This document shows, one piece after another, positions 9,542-18,227 of a stretch of DNA of 64,000 bases (its first letter is position 1; the number at the start of each line of letters is the position of its first letter). Source of the stretch: Ferruginibacter paludis. Its GTDB lineage: Bacteria > Bacteroidota > Bacteroidia > Chitinophagales > Chitinophagaceae. The stretch is from the NCBI RefSeq assembly GCF_030409685.1, contig NZ_JAUFQJ010000006.1, positions 310,001 to 374,000 of the forward strand, read 5' to 3'. Made by a program: the position numbers and the translations under genes. The notes under the pieces are model-generated. The model saw nothing but the letters and a program-made list of their open reading frames with translations. It ran no database searches and was not told where the DNA came from.

Positions 9542-9575
9542 AAAAAAACTGCGCCGGTTGTTCGCCGGCGCAGTT
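9542..9575 (-). terminator. Rho-independent terminator after susD
   Basis: Perfect 11-bp stem AACTGCGCCGG / CCGGCGCAGTT (9547-9557 and 9565-9575) with a 7-base loop. On the minus strand it is followed by a run of seven U (9548-9542). It sits 20 bases after the susD stop codon and should end the susCD transcript. Confidence 0.9.
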
Positions 9576-9594
9576 AAATTAAAGGCATTAATTA

Positions 9595-11445
9595 CTAATT
9601 ATAGCCCGGGTTTTGAATAAGCTTGCTGTTCTTGTTCATCTCATCCAGTTTTATTGGAGGGAAATAAACCTTATCATTCCAGCTTCGGTTTTCAACACCG
9701 GATTCAATTTCCTGAATATGGTAGTTATAATTATAATTGTCTTTACTGTAGCGGTAAGTTGTGACAGTTTTACCCGGTTTTAGTGTTCCGGTAATCACCA
9801 TAATTTTTACTTTTTGGCCAAAGTGTTCCGGTGCTATCATCCAGCGTCTCGCATCAAAAAACCGCTGGTCTTCCGCAAACATTTCAATATTGCGCTCATT
9901 GCGATAAGCATCCACTAACGCACTACCAGTTGCGGTAACAGCAGGCATCCCGGCCCTGAAACGTATCTTGTTTAGCCACGCTGTTGCTGTGGCTTCGTCG
10001 CCTGTTTCCAAACAAGCTTCGATGTAATTAAATACAACCTCTGTGTACCTGATAAGAATAGTAGGAATTTCCTCCTTTTGGTTCATATCAACAATAGCTG
10101 GATTAGGATCCATCATTTTCCTGATTACATACCCTGTTCTCGTTCCATTCCAGTTTTCAATAGAACTGTTCCGGGTATCCAATCCAAAATAGCCAGCCGT
10201 TGTTCCACCGCCTGTTCCTGTTTGATAGGTACCAAATTGCATCTCACCGAACGGATCGATTGCAGCACCATCAGTTGTACGGGGTTTCCATGGAGCACCA
10301 TCGTAAAAAATAGACGCGTAAAAACGGGGATCTCTGTTCTCATAAGGAGCAGCAGCTTCAGCCGGCTTATTCCAATCAAACTTGGTACCGTCCATCATTT
10401 CATAACTGTCAACAAATTTTTGCGTAGGTTCTGTAGACGACCATCCATGATAACCATTGGGCATGTTGTTTCTCGGAAACCATGCGCCCCAATCATCCGT
10501 TGCAGCATTTATATACCATTTAGCAAAAATGGCGTCTTTTTCACCGCCGCCTTTTCCCAAATAAACATTCTGGTAATCAGCGATTGCACTTTCTTTGGAT
10601 TGTGGTGCAGTAAGGTCAAGATTATAACCAAGGCCACCTAAGTCCAACACAGCTTTAGATGCTGCTTTTGCAGCCAGCCAACGTGCATTTTGATCTCCGC
10701 TGACATAGCCTAGTAATTCTGGATTAGAAAAGCCATTAATTACTGCAGACTTTGCTTTTGCAGTGGGCATATCATGTAAATCACTTGCTGCGTATGTTAG
10801 CACTCTTGATTTAAGTGCCATGGCTGCTGCTTTGGTAGCACGGCCCAGAGCAAGAGACTTGCCATTCAGTAATAATGCTGCTGAATCCGCGTCGCTTACT
10901 ATTGAATTCACACATTCCTCGTATGTATTTCTTGGAATCGTAAAGTCAGAACTTGTTAAAGAATAAGTAGATTTAATAAGTGGAACTGCTCCATAGTAAC
11001 GAAGCAACTGGTTGTAATAATAAGCACGCAGGAAATAAGTCTCTCCTTTTAAGCGGGCAACCATGTCTGCATCAAATGGAGCAGTTGCAAGATTTTCCAG
11101 TGCCAGGTTGGCGGCTCTGATTCTTGAATACATATTTCCCCATTCCATAGTGCCAAGTACACCTCCGGTGTTGGACGGACTAATTGCGGATTCCATGATG
11201 TCCTGCCTTCCGAAATTGAACAGGCAGTTATCAGTTTGGTTATCCAGGCTGTTTTGTTGCAAGGTACCTTCCTGGATACCGTTATAGATATCTGTAACAA
11301 ACATTTCCGAAAGAGCTGCATCCGTCCAGGTTGATGCTGCCGCTGCCTTATCCAGCGGCGCTGTATTCAAGAAATCCTTATTACATGATGTAACCAGGAT
11401 CACTGCACACAGCGGTATTAATATTGTCTTTATTGTTTTTTTCAT
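9595..11445 (-). CDS. RagB/SusD family nutrient-uptake outer-membrane lipoprotein
   Basis: 616 aa. Lipobox VTSC (Cys21) gives a surface lipoprotein. The N-terminal part has SusD-type helical repeats (TYFLRAYYYNQLLRYYGAVPL, GRATKAAAMALKSRVLTYAAS). The C-terminal part has the typical RFRAGMPAV, YRNERNIEMFAEDQRFFDARRW and KVYFPPIKLDEMNKN elements. SusD-like proteins form the lid over the SusC channel and bind the incoming glycan or peptide. The gene starts 10 bases after the susC stop, so the two are one operon ending at the hairpin at 9542-9575. The substrate is not evident from sequence. Confidence 0.97.
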   Translation of the reverse strand: MKKTIKTILIPLCAVILVTSCNKDFLNTAPLDKAAAASTWTDAALSEMFVTDIYNGIQEGTLQQNSLDNQTDNCLFNFGRQDIMESAISPSNTGGVLGTMEWGNMYSRIRAANLALENLATAPFDADMVARLKGETYFLRAYYYNQLLRYYGAVPLIKSTYSLTSSDFTIPRNTYEECVNSIVSDADSAALLLNGKSLALGRATKAAAMALKSRVLTYAASDLHDMPTAKAKSAVINGFSNPELLGYVSGDQNARWLAAKAASKAVLDLGGLGYNLDLTAPQSKESAIADYQNVYLGKGGGEKDAIFAKWYINAATDDWGAWFPRNNMPNGYHGWSSTEPTQKFVDSYEMMDGTKFDWNKPAEAAAPYENRDPRFYASIFYDGAPWKPRTTDGAAIDPFGEMQFGTYQTGTGGGTTAGYFGLDTRNSSIENWNGTRTGYVIRKMMDPNPAIVDMNQKEEIPTILIRYTEVVFNYIEACLETGDEATATAWLNKIRFRAGMPAVTATGSALVDAYRNERNIEMFAEDQRFFDARRWMIAPEHFGQKVKIMVITGTLKPGKTVTTYRYSKDNYNYNYHIQEIESGVENRSWNDKVYFPPIKLDEMNKNSKLIQNPGYN

Positions 11446-11455
11446 TTCTGTAAAT

Positions 11456-14400
11456 TTAGAAGGTTAGGTTTACGCCTGTGTTGATGATTTTTGACTGCGG
11501 ATAATAGTGTCCGTCGCTGTTTTGAGATTCCGGATCGTAAATTTTCTCCTTAGACCAGGTAGCCATGTTTAGACCGTTTACATATACCCTGAAACGGCTG
11601 ATGCCCAGTTTTTTTCCAATTCTGGAAGAAAGTGTATACCCTACTTCAAAGTTTTTAAGGCGCACATAGTTGGTGCTTACCATATAAAAAGTATTACGGT
11701 TGGAAAAATACTGGTTGTTTCTGTCAACTGTACGTGGATATACTGAACTTGGATTGTCAAGGGTCCAGCGATGATCGTATGTGTCCTGAAGATAGTTACC
11801 TATTGTACCAGTTTCTGTTTGTATAAACAACTGAGCACCGGTTGAAGCCTGGAACAATACATTCAAATCAAAATCCTTATACTGTAATCCGATTGTTAAA
11901 CCTCCCTGAAAAGTAGGGGTCTGGTTTTTATCACTTCTTACCCTGTCATTCCCGTCAATTTTTCCATCACCATTCACATCTTTGAATTTCATACTGCCTG
12001 GGAACAGCTTGCCTGCACCGCCTACACCACTATAATCAAGGGTATTGGCATCAACATCTTTCTGATCTTTAAATATGCCATCATACTGATAAAGTAACTG
12101 GTCATCGGGATTGTTTACATCTGTAGGCATCGGCTTTCCGGTAGATAATTGGTAAGCTGGTCTTCCTGGAGTTTCATCCCAGAAAGCAATTTTATTTTTA
12201 GCATAACCTCCATTGATACCAACGTTATAACGAAGGTCACCGATGGCATTGTTATAACCTACTTTAAATTCCCATCCTTTGTTATCCACTTTACCAATGT
12301 TTTCCGCTGGTAATGTCAAACCAGTACTCTGCGGAATGGAAGCATTTCTTCTCCACAAAATTTGTGAACGGTGGTTTTGGAATACATCCAGTTCAACAGT
12401 TAATTTATTATTTAAAAAACTTGCATCTAGACCAAGATTGTAATTATTGGCAACTTCCCATGTAAGGTTGGTGTTGGGAACACCGTTTTCATGCAATGTT
12501 TGGACAACCTGGTTTCCTGCTGTATAGCTGCCGTATGCATAAGTTGGCAAGTAATCGTATTCTCTCAGTACACCACCGAAATAAACCTGGTCATTACCCA
12601 ACTGGCCCCAAGAACCACGTAATTTTAACGAATTGACAAAATTTACATTGTCTTTGAAAAAACTTTCTTCTGAAATTCTCCAGCCTGCTGTTACGCCAGG
12701 AAAGAAGCCCCAGCGCTTCGCTTCCGGAAACATATAAGAACCGTCTTTACGCCACAGGAACTCAGCAAGGTATTTTTCCTTATAGTTATAGCCAACCCTT
12801 CCGAAATAGTTCAAACGGGCACGCTCATAAGCAGCGCCACCAGTCTGCTGGTTAGTCAAACCTCCGGCAAATAATTGATCAATCGCCGTCGACGCATAAT
12901 ATTGACGGTAGGCATTAAAATAATTACCGTTGATCGTTTCTTTGGTTACGCCTGCCAATACGGTGATAGCATGGTTTCCAAAAGTATGATCGTAAGATCC
13001 TATTGCTTCCAGCATTATATTTAACTGGTCGGTTGATCCTTGGTTAAGGGTAGCCTGGGTAGCAGGCCCCTTTTTAACAGCAGTCATAATTGGTGTAACT
13101 CCATCTGCTTCAAATCCACTCCAGTTATAGATATACCAGGGTTTTACCCATGTTTTAGTCTGCTGTATATATTTGTCCAGAGAAGCATTCAGCGTAAATT
13201 TCAAACCCTTTACCCATGGATTGGTTATTTCAATCTTACCATTGGTTTGATAATAATAACGCGTGTCTTTATCATATCCTGTTTGATTGGTTGTAATAAC
13301 CACAGGCTGTTCACCATTTTCAATATCTGGTGCAGCCTGGCCGTTTGGCCAAATGGCATTCTTAGTGGGATAGCCTCTCATCAGCATACGAAAAATCGAT
13401 CCCGCCCCTTTTGTTGGGAAGAAACGATTTTCCTGGCGTGCTACAATACCCAATGAAGTATTGATGTATTTATTTACTTTGGCATCCAGATTAATACGCA
13501 TATCGTACTGCTTGTAGCCGGTAGCAGAATTTTTGTAATAACCGTCCTGGTGATCGTAACCCAATGAAGCGAGGTATTTTACATTCTCCGATCCACCGGT
13601 TAATTGCATGTTGTCTTTATTTTGAGATGACCATGGTTTCAGCACCGCTTTAAACCAGTCTGTATTTGGATGGCCCCATGGATCTGAACCGTCAGCATAC
13701 TTTGCGATATCAGCAGTAGGAAAAGGCGCAAATGATGTGGCAGGTTTGCCCGCATCATCCAGATAATCAAAACTACCCTTCGTTTTATAGTCAGCAGCCG
13801 CAGCGGCCCATAAAGATGGTTTCAATTTATACAGCTCAATTTCGTTTGCCATAGTTGCATATTCCACCGCATTCGTCATTTTTGGCAACACTGTGGGAGC
13901 AGCCCAGCCCTGGTTATGACTGTATGAAAGTTCCGGCTTGCCGGTTTTACCACGCTTAGTGGTAATCAAAATAACACCATTGGCAGCCCTTGCACCATAA
14001 ATGGCTGCAGACGCATCCTTCAGAATTGACATACTTTCAATGTCCATCGGATTCAAACGATCGATACCACCTGCACGGGCAGGTACGCCATCAATAACGA
14101 TTAAAGCGTCGTTATTACCAAGGGTGTTTGATCCACGGATACGGATGGTTGATCCATCGTAACCAGGTTCACCACTTGCATTAACGGCCACTACACCTGG
14201 CAGACGGCCAGCAATGGAGTTGGTAAGGTTGGTTGCAGGTGACTTCGCAAGATCAGTTCCTTTCACCACTGCAACAGCACCGGTAAGCGTTACTTTCTTT
14301 TGAGAAGCGTAACCAACCACAACTACTTCATTCAGGTTGCTGGTACTAACTTTTAAACTAACATTAAAATTAGTTTTCGTTCCTACCTGTAATTCCTGCG

Positions 14401-14704
14401 ATTCAAAACCTGTATTGCTGATTACCAGCACTGATTTTGAGTTAGGTACATCAATGGCAAATGCCCCGCTGGCATCTGTTGTTGTACCGGTTTTAGCTCC
14501 TCTTACCGTAACACTCGCGTTGGCGGCCGGATTTCCTTTGTCGTCGTTTACGATACCTGTTACATGCACTTTCTGTTGTGCCTGTACCCCAATACCGAGC
14601 AACAAAATTAAGGATGCAAGGATAGTTTGTTTGAAGAGGCTCCTAAGCGAGTACTCTGATGGGCTTAGGCTGCCTGAGCAAAACGCATTGGTTTGTTTTT
14701 TCAT
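11456..14704 (-). CDS. SusC/RagA family TonB-linked outer-membrane protein
   Basis: 1082 aa. A long signal sequence ends near GIGVQAQ. Then come a carboxypeptidase-regulatory-like domain (about 48-130, VTGIVNDDKGNPAANASVTVRG), the SusC linker VVVGYASQKKVTLTGAV and the TonB plug (about 145-255, with RIRGSNTLGNNDALIVIDGVP and ILKDASAAIYGARAANGVILITTK). The beta-barrel ends in an aromatic residue (VNLTF). The protein is a TonB-driven importer through the outer membrane, paired with SusD. A LacI-type palindrome lies 167 bases upstream of the start and the lacI gene is divergent from nothing else, which suggests sugar-responsive control. Confidence 0.97.
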   Translation of the reverse strand: MKKQTNAFCSGSLSPSEYSLRSLFKQTILASLILLLGIGVQAQQKVHVTGIVNDDKGNPAANASVTVRGAKTGTTTDASGAFAIDVPNSKSVLVISNTGFESQELQVGTKTNFNVSLKVSTSNLNEVVVVGYASQKKVTLTGAVAVVKGTDLAKSPATNLTNSIAGRLPGVVAVNASGEPGYDGSTIRIRGSNTLGNNDALIVIDGVPARAGGIDRLNPMDIESMSILKDASAAIYGARAANGVILITTKRGKTGKPELSYSHNQGWAAPTVLPKMTNAVEYATMANEIELYKLKPSLWAAAAADYKTKGSFDYLDDAGKPATSFAPFPTADIAKYADGSDPWGHPNTDWFKAVLKPWSSQNKDNMQLTGGSENVKYLASLGYDHQDGYYKNSATGYKQYDMRINLDAKVNKYINTSLGIVARQENRFFPTKGAGSIFRMLMRGYPTKNAIWPNGQAAPDIENGEQPVVITTNQTGYDKDTRYYYQTNGKIEITNPWVKGLKFTLNASLDKYIQQTKTWVKPWYIYNWSGFEADGVTPIMTAVKKGPATQATLNQGSTDQLNIMLEAIGSYDHTFGNHAITVLAGVTKETINGNYFNAYRQYYASTAIDQLFAGGLTNQQTGGAAYERARLNYFGRVGYNYKEKYLAEFLWRKDGSYMFPEAKRWGFFPGVTAGWRISEESFFKDNVNFVNSLKLRGSWGQLGNDQVYFGGVLREYDYLPTYAYGSYTAGNQVVQTLHENGVPNTNLTWEVANNYNLGLDASFLNNKLTVELDVFQNHRSQILWRRNASIPQSTGLTLPAENIGKVDNKGWEFKVGYNNAIGDLRYNVGINGGYAKNKIAFWDETPGRPAYQLSTGKPMPTDVNNPDDQLLYQYDGIFKDQKDVDANTLDYSGVGGAGKLFPGSMKFKDVNGDGKIDGNDRVRSDKNQTPTFQGGLTIGLQYKDFDLNVLFQASTGAQLFIQTETGTIGNYLQDTYDHRWTLDNPSSVYPRTVDRNNQYFSNRNTFYMVSTNYVRLKNFEVGYTLSSRIGKKLGISRFRVYVNGLNMATWSKEKIYDPESQNSDGHYYPQSKIINTGVNLTF

Positions 14705-14806
14705 GATGGCAATTGTTTTTGGTTAATAAAAAATCGTTGATCTAAATTGATTGGTTATTTTAAAAAGTGCGTTTATTATTCTTTGCCTTTTAAATTCATA
14801 AACCTG

Positions 14807-14849
14807 CGGGTAAAAATTCTCTTGAATTTTATTTATTTTTTATTACCCG
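14807..14849 (-). promoter_or_regulatory. Potential hairpin in the susC leader
   Basis: Nested complementarity: CGGGTAA (14807-14813) with TTACCCG (14843-14849), and inside it AAAATTC with GAATTTT around a 4-base loop. It lies between the putative LacI operator and the susC start. It has no U-tract for minus-strand termination. It may be a leader structure or chance complementarity in AT-rich DNA. Confidence 0.3.
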
Positions 14850-14870
14850 TTTAATATATTGTTGAAATAA

Positions 14871-14888
14871 TGTGTAATCGATTGCACA
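14871..14888. promoter_or_regulatory. Putative LacI-family operator upstream of susC
   Basis: TGTGTAATCGATTGCACA is an 18-bp near-perfect palindrome centred on CG, the usual form of LacI/GalR operators. It lies between the lacI gene (stop at 14944) and susC (start at 14704). Half-site TGCACA/TGCAAT is shared with the palindrome at the lacI start codon. Confidence 0.65.
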
Positions 14889-14943
14889 AAAAAATGTGCT
14901 AACTATCGTTCCAGTTGATTCGTAGCATTGAGTTAATGTTTGG

Positions 14944-16026
14944 TTATTTAGATAATACTGATTGCCTTATTGTAATTCCTTTCTTTTCAACAATATGTTG
15001 TTTTCTTTTTGTCGACTCTCTTGCATACAAGATGGGTTCCAGCACAATTTTTTGCTTTGGAGAAATCCCTGTCTCCTTTTCTTTTAACGCGATTATTTCC
15101 ATCAGTAACTTCAGCGCTTCATTACCCATCTGCACCGTTTGCTGATCTACTGAAGACAAAGACGGCGTTATATGCTCCCCAAAACTTTCATTAGCAAAAC
15201 CAATTACACCAAAATCATCCGGAATATTGACTCTTCTTTCTTTCAACCCTTTAATAATCCCCAGCGCTGTATAATCTTCAACAGCAAAAACAGCATCCGG
15301 AATTATAGGTCTGCTAAAAAAAAAATCAACCGCAGCTTTCCCTGATTCTATTGATATATCTCCCTGGTAAATTAATTCAGGTACCACTTTCAACTTATGT
15401 TTTTGTAAAGCGTCTTCATACCCTCTTAACCTTTCCCGGAAACTTTTAATATGCTGCGGACCTAAAACGTGCGCTATTCTATGATACCCTTTTTCAATAA
15501 GATGTTCTGTAGCTAAAAAAGCCCCCTTGTAATCATCAATCGTTACCGAAGGCACATTCAATGCATCATTGGTACGGTCAAATAGTACCAATGGAATATG
15601 TCTTTTTTGTAAATCCTGGTAATGACTGAAATCGACTGTTTCTTTTGCCACCGACGCCAGTATGCCATCTACCCTTGCACTTAAGAAGGTTTCTATTGCC
15701 TTTTTTTCCAGTGACGTAGTTTCCTCTGTTTGATATAAAAGGATACTATAGCCATTGCTGCTGGCCATCAGTTCTATACCATGCACCACTGATCCAAAGA
15801 AATTCATTTGTGCACTTGGAATAATAACGCCTATAGTATGGGATTTTCCTGAACGAAGAGAGGATGCGATCTTATTTCGCTGGTATTTTAATTCTGTTGC
15901 TTTTTCCTTAACAAGCAGCTTGGTTGCTTCACTTATACGGGGATGATCGTTCAATGCCCTGGAAACCGTTCCAGACGTGAGTTTCAGCTCCCGCGCAATA
16001 TCGTGTATGGTAATTTTTTGTGACAA
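14944..16026 (-). CDS. LacI/GalR family transcriptional regulator
   Basis: 360 aa. The N-terminal LacI helix-turn-helix and hinge helix occupy about residues 5-55 (TIHDIARELKLTSGTVSRAL, then LKYQRNKIASSLRSG). A periplasmic-binding-protein-like effector domain follows (IGVIIPSAQMNFFGSVVHGIE, RVDGILASV, PDAVFAVEDYTALGIIKGL, IGFANESFGEHITPSLSSV). It lies directly upstream of susC on the same strand. Two related palindromes, one overlapping its own leader and one before susC, suggest autoregulation and control of the uptake genes in response to a small sugar. The effector is unknown. Confidence 0.95.
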   Translation of the reverse strand: MSQKITIHDIARELKLTSGTVSRALNDHPRISEATKLLVKEKATELKYQRNKIASSLRSGKSHTIGVIIPSAQMNFFGSVVHGIELMASSNGYSILLYQTEETTSLEKKAIETFLSARVDGILASVAKETVDFSHYQDLQKRHIPLVLFDRTNDALNVPSVTIDDYKGAFLATEHLIEKGYHRIAHVLGPQHIKSFRERLRGYEDALQKHKLKVVPELIYQGDISIESGKAAVDFFFSRPIIPDAVFAVEDYTALGIIKGLKERRVNIPDDFGVIGFANESFGEHITPSLSSVDQQTVQMGNEALKLLMEIIALKEKETGISPKQKIVLEPILYARESTKRKQHIVEKKGITIRQSVLSK

Positions 16027-16029
16027 TTA

Positions 16030-16045
16030 GTGCAATCGTGTGCAC
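16030..16045. promoter_or_regulatory. Putative LacI-family operator at the lacI start
   Basis: GTGCAATCGTGTGCAC is a 16-bp palindrome with two mismatched pairs, sharing the GTGCA half-site with the operator before susC. It begins 4 bases upstream of the lacI ATG (16026), where bound repressor would block the lacI transcript. Confidence 0.55.
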
Positions 16046-16161
16046 AATATAGAAATTTCTTTTGCAATCTGCCTAATTTTTTTGTAACTTTTTTTTAACA
16101 ATTGTCAAAAAGACTAAAAAAAACGACCAAACGACAATAGCCACAATTTCTGCCTGTAGTA

Positions 16162-17187
16162 CTACAGGTCAAACTTTCGGGTGCGGCTTTTTAGAAAGCT
16201 GATTATTTCAGTGCTGGTTTGCTCCTCGCCCAGCTGAACATAATTGGCAGCGAGGGTCTTATAGTTTTTAGTCATCAGCAAAAACCAGATTTGAAAATAA
16301 TCCAGTTTCTTAAATACAACCGCCTTATTTAAAGAATAAGTGCTGATGTTTTCTTTGAAGTTCGCAGGCATCTCTGTCCAGTGCATATAAGGCTTTAAAT
16401 GGTGGCCAATATGGTAGCCATCATTAAAACATTTTTTATTGTAGATGGTATTGATGCAGGTAATACTGTTACCGTAAATACTCTCCGGCCTGTCGGCATC
16501 AATAAATGCATGCTGCGCCCAGTTGCCGGCCATCATTGCAAAGCGTATAAAAACCAGGGGCAAAATAAAAACCGTAAGTGTCGCTTTAAAATTTACAAAA
16601 CACAATCCAATAGCCATCAGCGTAAAAAAAGTTTCCCCCATCATGATGCGGAAAGCATATTTATTTCTCGATTTATTTTTAAAATAGAGTATCAGGTTAA
16701 GTACACCCGTAAAATAAAACGAACCCAGGTAAATTATAAAAGCCCTGATGCTGTCCCGGCGAAACTTCATGGTACTACTCAAATCTTCGGGCTCATTGTT
16801 TTCAGGATGGTGCATGGTTACATGGTGATGAAAATAAGTTTCGGGTGTTTGTCCAAAAAAAATACCCAGCACCCAGGGCACATACCTGTTGAAAACGCCG
16901 TACTTCTTTTTAAATAATTTACGGTGACAAACATTGTGCAGCATCAATACATAAGGCCCCAGAAAAACGATGAGCAAAACAAGCAGGTAGCCCACATACC
17001 AGGCCCAGTAAAGATCTGGTAAGATAAACAACAGCACTGCTGCGGGAATAATGATAAATGTAATTTTCAGTGACAGGTAAATGAAAGCCATATCTCGTTT
17101 GTCATTGATCAAAGGAAGAAATAACTGATCAATTAAATTGACTTTTTTCTTCTGCAGCCCGATCGGATCGGTAAGAATAAGTTCCAT
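16162..17187 (-). CDS. Fatty acid desaturase family membrane protein
   Basis: 341 aa with about four to six membrane segments. It has the three histidine clusters of membrane di-iron desaturases/hydroxylases: H84-x3-H88 (HNVCH), H120-H122 with H126-H127 (HHHVTMHH), and H259-x2-H262-H263 (HIGHH), plus H226 in NWAQHAF. The family uses O2 and electrons from a redox partner to desaturate or hydroxylate acyl chains or isoprenoids in the cytoplasmic membrane. The exact substrate is not resolved. It is probably monocistronic, with 136 bases to lacI downstream and 282 bases to the Rrf2 gene upstream. Confidence 0.88.
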   Translation of the reverse strand: MELILTDPIGLQKKKVNLIDQLFLPLINDKRDMAFIYLSLKITFIIIPAAVLLFILPDLYWAWYVGYLLVLLIVFLGPYVLMLHNVCHRKLFKKKYGVFNRYVPWVLGIFFGQTPETYFHHHVTMHHPENNEPEDLSSTMKFRRDSIRAFIIYLGSFYFTGVLNLILYFKNKSRNKYAFRIMMGETFFTLMAIGLCFVNFKATLTVFILPLVFIRFAMMAGNWAQHAFIDADRPESIYGNSITCINTIYNKKCFNDGYHIGHHLKPYMHWTEMPANFKENISTYSLNKAVVFKKLDYFQIWFLLMTKNYKTLAANYVQLGEEQTSTEIISFLKSRTRKFDL

Positions 17188-17469
17188 AGCAATATTTTTT
17201 CGACGGTGATAATTTTTGTAAGCGAGCTTTGGTGGAGTAACGGCATAGTATTGCTCATGAAAAAATTATCTTTTTGCAGACAAAGTATTAACGAGAATGG
17301 TTTAAAGGTAGGCTTTATAATTCTTTTATCGCTATACGAAGTGAATTATAAAAAATTTGGTGTGTTAAAATGTGATGCAAGTTTTGTGAAATAAAAATGC
17401 ACGACCTCATTGGCAAGGATGTAAGGAGGTTATAAACTACAATTATAAATATTTATAGTAAGGGGCAAA
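17188..17469. other. Intergenic gap with AT-rich palindrome
   Basis: 282 bases between the desaturase start and the Rrf2 stop. It contains TATAAATATTTATA (17444-17457), a perfect 14-bp palindrome just after the Rrf2 stop. No GC-rich hairpin or clear promoter box is seen. The palindrome differs from the Rrf2 operator candidate at 21370-21397. Confidence 0.4.
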
Positions 17470-17901
17470 TTATCCAACCAGGTAAGCCAAACCATCGTTG
17501 ACTGGTTCGCATAAATCGACCACCTTTTTCTGCCTGCAAAGATTTTCAAACAGGTCTCTCACTTCTTTATAATCATTGTGAATGGGGCATGGATGTGTAG
17601 AGGAGCACTTGCTTAAACCCAGGCCACATTGCTTAAAAACATCTTTGCCATCAATAGCCTCGATGATGTTAATGATGGGTTGTTTTAGTTGTTTGGCTGT
17701 AATGTAAAAGCCTCCGGTAGGGCCTTTGGCGCTAAGAATCACTTCTTCTTTTACAAGCGTTTGCAGCATTTTGCCAACAGTATGTTCGCTGCCATCAATG
17801 AAGACGGCAATTTCTTTAATGCCAATTTTTTCACCTGCTTCAAATTTTGAAGCAAGATATATAACAGCTTTAATCGCGGTTTTACAGGTAAGACTCAGCA
17901 T
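17470..17901 (-). CDS. Rrf2 family regulator, NsrR/IscR-like
   Basis: 143 aa. Winged helix-turn-helix with GIKEIAVFIDGSEHTVGKMLQTLV and the Rrf2 wing KGPTGGFYIT. Three cysteines, C92, C99 and C105 (C-x6-C-x5-C), lie where NsrR and IscR bind a 2Fe-2S or 4Fe-4S cluster. This suggests sensing of nitric oxide or Fe-S status. It is the last gene of a five-gene operon of NO-related functions, 2 bases after the DUF59 gene. The 28-bp palindrome before the first gene of the operon is the obvious candidate operator, giving negative autoregulation. NsrR-like is the preferred reading because of the RIC neighbour. Confidence 0.9.
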   Translation of the reverse strand: MLSLTCKTAIKAVIYLASKFEAGEKIGIKEIAVFIDGSEHTVGKMLQTLVKEEVILSAKGPTGGFYITAKQLKQPIINIIEAIDGKDVFKQCGLGLSKCSSTHPCPIHNDYKEVRDLFENLCRQKKVVDLCEPVNDGLAYLVG

Positions 17902-17903
17902 AG

Positions 17904-18227
17904 TTATTGATTTAAAAAAAGTTGTCCATCGGCAGAGATACGTTCATGGCTCCAGGGCGGATTAAAAGTTACCTCCAGGTGTACGTCCATATCCGTGAAA
18001 GTTTTTTGCAATGCCCGTTTTACCGCTTCGCTTAATGCTGCTGCCATGGGACAAAATTGCGTGGTCAGCGTCATTGTACAAAAAATTTTTGCCTGCTCTT
18101 CATCAAAATCAACCTGGTAGATCAGGCCAAGGTCTACCACATTTAAACCTATTTCAGGATCCTCCACATTTTGCAACACTGCCAATGCGATGGTACATTT
18201 AACATTGTTATTGGTAATTACATTCAT
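17904..18227 (-). CDS. DUF59/MIP18-family metal-sulfur cluster assembly factor (SufT/PaaD-like)
   Basis: 107 aa. It carries the family core EDPEIGLNVVDLGLIY (about 22-37) and TTQFCPMA with Cys59, plus the C-terminal FNPPWSHERIS. Small DUF59 proteins help deliver or repair Fe-S clusters in the cytoplasm. The start overlaps the stop of the upstream membrane-protein gene by 4 bases (ATGA), and the Rrf2 gene follows after 2 bases, so translation is probably coupled. In this operon a role in rebuilding NO-damaged clusters is inferred. Confidence 0.88.
   Translation of the reverse strand: MNVITNNNVKCTIALAVLQNVEDPEIGLNVVDLGLIYQVDFDEEQAKIFCTMTLTTQFCPMAAALSEAVKRALQKTFTDMDVHLEVTFNPPWSHERISADGQLFLNQ

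Noticed and set aside
17444..17457. TATAAATATTTATA as a second Rrf2 operator
   Set aside because: Sequence differs from the 28-bp palindrome and lies after the operon; such AT palindromes arise by chance in this base composition.
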